Shown piece by piece: positions 58,957 to 64,000 of a stretch of 64,000 nucleotides of DNA. The notes beneath the pieces were generated by a model. That model made no database searches, had not been told where the DNA came from, and was given only the letters and a program-made list of their open reading frames with translations. Source of the DNA: Hyphomicrobiales bacterium (lineage in GTDB: Bacteria; Pseudomonadota; Alphaproteobacteria; Rhizobiales; Beijerinckiaceae). Numbering within the stretch: the stretch's first letter is position 1; every line of letters begins with the position of its first letter. The position numbers were made by a program, and so were the translations under genes. The DNA is taken from the NCBI GenBank assembly GCA_947455645.1, contig CANGPA010000001.1, positions 43,615 to 107,614 of the forward strand. The letters run 5' to 3'.

Positions 58957-59997
58957 TTAGCCGCAAGCCTTGACCGAGCCAGCTTTCACGCCAGCGCAAG
59001 CCTTTTCCTTGGTGATGTGGCCAGCCTTGATGGCGACATCGAGCGTGTCCTTCGTGATCGTTGTCGGCTCGAGGAGGATCGAGTTCATTTCGACGCCCTT
59101 CTTGCCGAGGTTGAACTTGGTCACGCCTGGGAGCTTGTCGATCGCGGTGCCGTCAGCAATCATGTTGGCGAGTTCGCCAGCCTTCTTGCCGAGCTGTGTG
59201 GCGTCTTTCCAGATCGAAACGGTCTGGGTGCCGAGAGCAACGCGGTTGATCGCAGCAAGGTCACCGTCTTGGCCCGAAACGGCAACCGAGCCGTCCATGC
59301 CCTGTGCCTTGAGCGCTGCAACAACGCCCGAAGCCATGCCGTCATTTTCAGACACGACGGCATCGATCTTGTTGCCAGTCGAAGTCAGGCACTGTTCCAT
59401 GTTCTTCTGAGCATTGTCGGGCTTCCAGCCATCGGTGAAGGTTTCGCAAGAATTCTTGATCTTGCCAGCCTTGATCGCATCGCCGAGCACTTCCATGATG
59501 CCCTTGAAGAGGAAGGTTGCGTTCGGGTCACCCTTGTCGCCCTTGATGAAGGCGTAGTTACCGGCTGGCTTTACCTTCTGCACTTCCTTCGCCATCAAAC
59601 GGCCAACGCCGATATTGTCGAAGGTGATGTAGAGCGCTGATGGATCTTCGAACTGCACGTCATAGGCCATCGTCTTGATGCCTGCGTCGCGAGCGGCTTT
59701 GATCGACGGAAGGATTGCGTCTGAATCGTAAGCAACGATGACGATGACGTCGACCTTCTGCGTGATCAGACCTTCAATGTCCTTAGCTTGCTTTTCAGCC
59801 GAGCCCTGAGCGTCGGTCGAAACATACTTGTTGCCAGCGGCTGTGACAGCTGCCTTGATCGCCGCTTCGTCGGTCTTCCAACGCTCTTCCTGGAAGGTCT
59901 TCCAGGACACAGCAATCGTCTTATCCTTGGCGAGTGCCGGTACGGCCGCGCCCAGCAAAAGGGCGCCGGTCAATGCGGCGACTGTTGCTTTCAACAT
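58957..59997 (-). CDS. xylose-type sugar ABC transporter periplasmic binding protein
   Basis: 346 residues. Signal peptide LKATVAALTGALLLGAAVPALA, cut before KDKTIAVSWK. The mature protein is a periplasmic binding protein class I of the XylF group: WKTFQEERWKTDEAAIKAAV, DIEGLITQKVDVIVIVAYD, MAYDVQF, SENDGMASGVVAAL and VSGQDGDLAAINR. It would bind a pentose or similar sugar, most likely D-xylose by family likeness. First gene of the transporter operon; its 5' region holds TGCCAA half-sites. Confidence 0.88.
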   Translation of the reverse strand: MLKATVAALTGALLLGAAVPALAKDKTIAVSWKTFQEERWKTDEAAIKAAVTAAGNKYVSTDAQGSAEKQAKDIEGLITQKVDVIVIVAYDSDAILPSIKAARDAGIKTMAYDVQFEDPSALYITFDNIGVGRLMAKEVQKVKPAGNYAFIKGDKGDPNATFLFKGIMEVLGDAIKAGKIKNSCETFTDGWKPDNAQKNMEQCLTSTGNKIDAVVSENDGMASGVVAALKAQGMDGSVAVSGQDGDLAAINRVALGTQTVSIWKDATQLGKKAGELANMIADGTAIDKLPGVTKFNLGKKGVEMNSILLEPTTITKDTLDVAIKAGHITKEKACAGVKAGSVKACG

Positions 59998-60372
59998 GGG
60001 TGTAGTCTCCCCCTGATTGGTCTTTGAAAAATGCAGATGAACTCCGCGAGCCCCACGTCGGGGCCTACGAGACTACTTGCCAAATCTGTATGCCAAGTCA
60101 ACATGGCAACCCATTAATAAATGCATAGCGGTGGACGGGCCGAACGGGACTTGCGTTATAAATTGTCCCAATTTTGGGAGGTGGCGCGTGACTCTGCGGC
60201 AGGGCCGAATAAAACTGGGGTGTTTTTATGCCGTATCAGGGTGGCTCGTTTTGAACCCGGGCGGAAAGGTCCACCTCGACTGACCAAAATTTAGGCGAAA
60301 TGGGGCCGGTCGGCTCCATTATTTGGAATTCAATTTTTCCGTAAGCAATAAAGGCGAAGAGGCAGAACAAAA
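59998..60372. promoter_or_regulatory. divergent promoter region of binding-protein and haloperoxidase genes
   Basis: 375 bp with no gene. On the binding-protein side there is a hairpin GCCCC-ACGTC-GGGGC (60050-60064) in the leader and three half-sites TTGCCAA, TGCCAA and TGGCAA (60077-60108), the last two forming TGCCA-N8-TGGCA. LacI-type sugar repressors bind similar palindromes, so this is a candidate operator. The haloperoxidase start is preceded by GAAGAGGC. Confidence 0.45.
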
Positions 60373-61728
60373 TTGTCTGGATATCCGAACTTCACATCAA
60401 AAATTTTGAAGACGCTGCTACATTTAGCCGCGGTCTTTTTGTGGCTCACTTCTTTGGGGTTTGCGTCGCTTCATGCCCAAACCGCGGGCCTGACGTCTGA
60501 AGCCGTTATTCAGAAATGGTACACGCTCAGCCTCGCTCTTATTCGTCACACGCCGACATACTCACCACCGGTTGCAAGTCGTTCACTCGCCTATGTTGGG
60601 GTTGTAACTTACGAAGCGGTGGCAAGCGGTTCTGACCGTCTTCAATCAGTGGTCGGCCAGCTCAATGGTTTGGACGGTTTGCCGCCTCGGGAGCCGGGTC
60701 AGTCTTATAATGAATTGATTGTGTTGGAAGCGGCGCTTGCCGCATCGATTCGTGATCTTTTTTCCAATACGGGGCCGAGCGGCCAGCAAGCCATCAACAG
60801 ACTTAGCGGGGAGCTTCGCACCGCGGTGACTTCTGCCGAGCCAGATGCCGCGAGTGTGGAGCGGAGCACGCGCTATGGCGAAGCGATAGCGGCGCATATT
60901 CTCGACTGGTCGCGTAAAGACGGCGGCGCGGTGATCGAGAATATGGGTTTCCCGTGGACCTATTCCCTGAAGAAAGGTCCGGAACATTGGGTGCCGACCA
61001 ATCCGCTCTCGCGTCAGCAACAAGTGCCGCTTTTGCCGAATTGGGGCAATAACCGCCCCTTTGCGATGCCAACCAATACGGAATGCGCTTTACCGGCGCC
61101 GCTCCCTTATAGTGAGGATCCGCAATCAGCCTTCTACAAGGAGGCTTTGGAGACCTATCAAACCAGTAAGGCATTGACGCCTGAACAAAAGGCCATTGCT
61201 TTCTTCTGGACCGATGATGCGATGGCAACGCCCACGCCCGCAGGACACTGGATTTCGATCGTGTTGCAGATTGCGCAGGCTGATCGCCTTCCACTCGAAA
61301 AGCTCGTCGATGTCTTGATGCGGGTGAGCGTGGGTATGGCCGATGCCTTTATCGGCTGTTGGCACGAGAAATATCGTCATGATCTTTTGCGACCTATCAC
61401 TTATATCAAGCGCGTGATTGATCCGGACTGGATGCCCTTTTTGTTGACGCCGCCTTTTCCGGAATATCCGAGTGGTCATAGCGTGCAGTCAGGCGCGGCA
61501 GCGACCGTTTTAGCCGCCGTTCTGGGTGACCCCTATCCTTTCAGCGATAAAACGCGGGAACGCGATGGTGCGATACCGCGCAATTTCACAGGCTTTATTG
61601 CAGCGGCAAAAGAAGCTGGTATCTCACGCCTCTATGGCGGTATTCATTTCCGTACCGCGATTGAGCGGGGGTATGAGCAGGGCCGTTGTATTGGCGCCTA
61701 TGCAGTCGCTTTGAAAACACTGAAATAA
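60373..61728 (+). CDS. vanadium-dependent haloperoxidase (PAP2 superfamily)
   Basis: 451 residues from TTG 60373; signal peptide (KTLLHLAAVFLWLTSLGFASLHA), so extracytoplasmic. The vanadate site is complete compared with the fungal enzyme: K333 and R340 in EKYRHDLLRP, S367-G368-H369 in PSGHSVQSGA, and R419 and H425 in SRLYGGIHFR, with the same spacings (7 between K and R; 6 between R and H). Such enzymes oxidise halides with H2O2 to hypohalite. Acid phosphatases share the site, so chloride or bromide use needs testing. It ends one base before the FG-GAP gene. Confidence 0.85.
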   Translation: MSGYPNFTSKILKTLLHLAAVFLWLTSLGFASLHAQTAGLTSEAVIQKWYTLSLALIRHTPTYSPPVASRSLAYVGVVTYEAVASGSDRLQSVVGQLNGLDGLPPREPGQSYNELIVLEAALAASIRDLFSNTGPSGQQAINRLSGELRTAVTSAEPDAASVERSTRYGEAIAAHILDWSRKDGGAVIENMGFPWTYSLKKGPEHWVPTNPLSRQQQVPLLPNWGNNRPFAMPTNTECALPAPLPYSEDPQSAFYKEALETYQTSKALTPEQKAIAFFWTDDAMATPTPAGHWISIVLQIAQADRLPLEKLVDVLMRVSVGMADAFIGCWHEKYRHDLLRPITYIKRVIDPDWMPFLLTPPFPEYPSGHSVQSGAAATVLAAVLGDPYPFSDKTRERDGAIPRNFTGFIAAAKEAGISRLYGGIHFRTAIERGYEQGRCIGAYAVALKTLK

Positions 61729-61729
61729 C

Positions 61730-63355
61730 ATGAAACACATCTTCTCACGCTTTTCATTTGTGCTCGGATGTTTGGCCCTTTTGTCAGCTACGACATCACA
61801 AGCCCGCGCAGCCGAAGGCTTGGTCATTCCTCAGTTCCTTGAAGAAACATCAAGCGCAGGTGTTGACAGCATCTATCGCGGTGACTGGCAGTATATGGTG
61901 GGTGGTGGCGCTGCTGCCTTTGATTGCAATGGCGATGGGTATCCTGATCTTGCTTTGGCGGGTGGGGAAGGCAAAGCGTCTTTCTTTGTCAACAAAAGCG
62001 CTCAAGCAGAGCGCTTGCAATTTTCGCGTTTCGACAGTGGCGCCGAATTGGAGCGCGTGACCGGATTTTATCCGCTCGACATTGATGGCGATGGCGTGAT
62101 GGATCTTGTTGTCTTGCGCGTTGGCGAAATTACATTGTTGCGGGGCCTCGGTGCTTGCAAATTTGAACGCGCCAATGAGCAGTGGCGCTTTAAAGCACCA
62201 GAAGCATGGTGGACGTCTTTCTCTGCCACATGGGAGCGCGGCGCGGCTTGGCCGACTTTGGCCTTTGGCGCCTATATTGACCCGAAATCCGAAAACAACC
62301 CATGGGGCTCCTGCACGGATAATGTTTTGGTGCGCCCGATTCCGGAAACTAAAGGATTTGCTGATGCAATACCTTTGAAGCCCAGCTATTGCGCGTTGTC
62401 GATGTTGTTCACCGACTGGAATCGATCGGGCACGCCGTCTCTGCGCGTGTCGAATGATCGGGAATATTATGAAGGCGGGCAAGAGCAGCTTTGGCATGTA
62501 AATGCGGGCGAGCCACCACGCTTGTACACCGATGCCGAGGGATGGAAGTTCCTGAAAATCTGGGGAATGGGCATTGCCTCAACCGTTCTCTCCGGGGAAC
62601 AGCATCCTTCTTATTTTTTGACGAGCATGTCAGACAATAAATTGCAGGTGTTGCGCTCGCCTCCCGATGGCCCGCTAAAGCCAATGTATAAGGATATTGC
62701 CTATGATCGCGGTGCGGTGGCGTATCGTCCGTATACAGGAGGCGATTTGCGACCAAGCACCGCTTGGCACGCGCAATTTGAAGACGCCAATAATGACGGA
62801 TTTGCGGATCTCTTTATTGCAAAGGGCAACGTTGATCGCATGCCAGATTTTGCCGAAAAAGATCCAAACAATCTCCTGTTACAAAAAGCCGACGCCAGTT
62901 TTACTGAAGTTGGCGACGTGGCCGGTGTTGCGAGCTTTGCGAATGCACGCGGTGGCATTCTTGCAGATTTCAATCTCGACGGGTTGATTGATCTTGTGGT
63001 TGTCAATCGACGCGAAACGGCAAAAGTTTGGCGCAATGTAACGCCGGATGCGGGGCGCTGGATTGAAATTCTTCTGGCCGATCTCTCCTCCAATCGAGAT
63101 GCGATTGGTGCTTGGGTCGAAGTCCGGCAGGGCGAACAAATCCAAACCCGCGAAATCACCTCGGGCGGCGGACATGCGAGTGGTCAAAATGGGTGGTGGC
63201 ATTTTGGAACAGGAGCATCGCAATCGGTTGATGTACGGATAACATGGCCCGATGGGCGGGTTGGTGAATGGCAAACGGCTACAACGAATGCCTTTTATGT
63301 GATGTCTCCGAATGATGCGCCGCGCGCCTGGACGCCTGCTATTCGCGCACAATAA
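61730..63355 (+). CDS. secreted FG-GAP/VCBS repeat protein with ASPIC/UnbV domain (CRTAC1-like)
   Basis: 541 residues. Signal peptide ends in TTSQARA; the mature part has calcium-binding FG-GAP repeats with DxDxDG patterns (DCNGDGYPDLALAGG, DIDGDGVMDLVVL, ANNDGFADLFIA, DFNLDGLIDLVVV) forming a beta-propeller, then a C-terminal ASPIC/UnbV domain (GAWVEVRQGEQIQTREI, WHFGTG, VDVRITWPDGRV). The family is extracellular and found with surface or environmental-interaction genes. One base separates it from the haloperoxidase, so the two are one operon. Confidence 0.87.
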   Translation: MKHIFSRFSFVLGCLALLSATTSQARAAEGLVIPQFLEETSSAGVDSIYRGDWQYMVGGGAAAFDCNGDGYPDLALAGGEGKASFFVNKSAQAERLQFSRFDSGAELERVTGFYPLDIDGDGVMDLVVLRVGEITLLRGLGACKFERANEQWRFKAPEAWWTSFSATWERGAAWPTLAFGAYIDPKSENNPWGSCTDNVLVRPIPETKGFADAIPLKPSYCALSMLFTDWNRSGTPSLRVSNDREYYEGGQEQLWHVNAGEPPRLYTDAEGWKFLKIWGMGIASTVLSGEQHPSYFLTSMSDNKLQVLRSPPDGPLKPMYKDIAYDRGAVAYRPYTGGDLRPSTAWHAQFEDANNDGFADLFIAKGNVDRMPDFAEKDPNNLLLQKADASFTEVGDVAGVASFANARGGILADFNLDGLIDLVVVNRRETAKVWRNVTPDAGRWIEILLADLSSNRDAIGAWVEVRQGEQIQTREITSGGGHASGQNGWWHFGTGASQSVDVRITWPDGRVGEWQTATTNAFYVMSPNDAPRAWTPAIRAQ

Positions 63356-63372
63356 AGCGGATTATTGATTGA

Positions 63373-64000
63373 TTATGTTGACGGCGTTACCAAACCCAAG
63401 GCTTTTATGACGCCATATGTTCGCAACATCTCATAGGCACTGATCACATCAATTCTCACAGACGGATGCGTACCAAGGTCGCCAAAGATCGAAATGCGTG
63501 AAAGAACAGAGTCAACACAAAGCGCCGCATTATCACCGGCGTGCCGCAAATCGGATTGCACTTGATCGGCAAGGGGATCTTTCCAAATGAGACTTTGCCC
63601 TTGTTCATCGTTGCCCTGCGCATAGAGAATAAAGCCCGCGATGCCATAAGCGAGCCGACCAAGACTCAATCCATGATTTAGTCGATCGCATGCCGTTTCA
63701 ATCCATCTTTGTGGAATTTTCTGCGAACTATCCGAGGTAATTTGATCGAGGCGATGATGGAGCGCCGGGTTTTGAAACCGTTTGATCAATGAGGATGCAT
63801 AGGCTTGCGCATTCGCCCCTTGGGGTGCCCTTAATACAGGGGTGACATCGTCCACCATGAAATATGAGATAAAATTTTTGAGTATCGGATTTTGCATAGC
63901 CTCTGCAACGGTTTGAAAACCTGCGACCGCACCAAGAAAGGCCAATAAGGTGTGCGATGCATTGAGCAATCTCAGTTTCATCATTTCATAGGGTGCCGCA
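63373..64000 (-). CDS. mannitol dehydrogenase family polyol dehydrogenase (partial, runs off right edge)
   Basis: About 209 visible C-terminal residues; the frame stays open to the end of the window, so the N-terminal NAD domain is outside. EMMKLRLLNASHTLLAFLGAVAG, with the catalytic lysine and asparagine in KLRLLNASH, is the signature of the mannitol 2-dehydrogenase/fructuronate reductase family. It oxidises a polyol or reduces a keto-sugar. Its neighbourhood with a sugar ABC transporter fits sugar or polyol use. Confidence 0.88.
   Translation of the reverse strand, partial: AAPYEMMKLRLLNASHTLLAFLGAVAGFQTVAEAMQNPILKNFISYFMVDDVTPVLRAPQGANAQAYASSLIKRFQNPALHHRLDQITSDSSQKIPQRWIETACDRLNHGLSLGRLAYGIAGFILYAQGNDEQGQSLIWKDPLADQVQSDLRHAGDNAALCVDSVLSRISIFGDLGTHPSVRIDVISAYEMLRTYGVIKALGLVTPST

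Noticed and set aside
60077..60283. 68-residue frame in the leader of the haloperoxidase gene
   Set aside because: Overlaps operator-like sites and has no ribosome binding site or recognisable protein features.

Overview
The window reads as chromosome of an alphaproteobacterium, most likely of the order Hyphomicrobiales (Rhizobiales). Signs of this are the murA - DUF2948 - hisD - UPF0262 - low-molecular-weight phosphatase gene order, a class I lysyl-tRNA synthetase, a DXR-like (DRL) enzyme in place of classical DXR, and families typical of that group (DUF3422, DUF1289, DUF952). Base composition is moderately GC-rich by eye except for an AT-rich island at about 41.8-50.1 kb. Bacteriochlorophyll and carotenoid genes indicate an (aerobic) anoxygenic phototroph or a relative that keeps pigment genes.

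Region 1 (1-13.2 kb) is a pigment and isoprenoid block on the minus strand: a DRL-type oxidoreductase, dxs, bchI, bchD, bchO, a DUF3422 membrane protein and a crtI-type desaturase. From bchI to crtI all junctions are 4-bp overlaps, and bchI follows dxs by 4 bp, so precursor supply (MEP pathway), magnesium insertion and carotenoid desaturation look co-expressed. Two TGT-N12-ACA-type palindromes exactly 8 bp apart lie at the head of the block, the arrangement known for the PpsR/CrtJ repressor. Beyond a convergent DUF2306-like membrane protein gene, a P450 and an ATP-grasp ligase form a second coupled pair that runs off the left edge.

Region 2 (13.4-41.5 kb) is mostly housekeeping: gyrB, an MFS exporter, rmuC, def-fmt-truA-cobS-DUF1289, a TauE/SafE permease, dusA, a peptide-type ABC transporter without a binding protein, a Nudix hydrolase, a LuxR-type response regulator, pyrD, DUF952, an HTH-S24 regulator, class I lysS, a GspE-N/GT2 fusion glycosyltransferase, a SCO protein, tRNA-Gly(CCC), a 2-oxoglutarate-type oxygenase, two phosphatases and the murA-hisD cluster.

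Region 3 (41.7-50.15 kb) is an integrated genomic island. It sits in an intact tRNA-Thr(GGU) gene; a 49-bp copy of the tRNA 3' end marks the far boundary. It carries a tyrosine integrase, a small serine recombinase, a GIY-YIG-like nuclease, two lipoproteins, two small secreted proteins, an S74-autoprotease protein with YadA-like repeats, a tiny two-helix membrane protein and about 2 kb of AT-rich DNA without clear genes. Paired TGACAC repeats occur near both ends. No phage structural, conjugation or replication genes are visible.

Region 4 (50.2-64 kb) is core and accessory carbon metabolism: a TRIC-type channel, divergent glpK/glpD, a GH16 glycanase with RTX repeats, a xylose-type ABC transporter, a vanadium haloperoxidase coupled to an FG-GAP/ASPIC protein, and a polyol dehydrogenase cut by the right edge.
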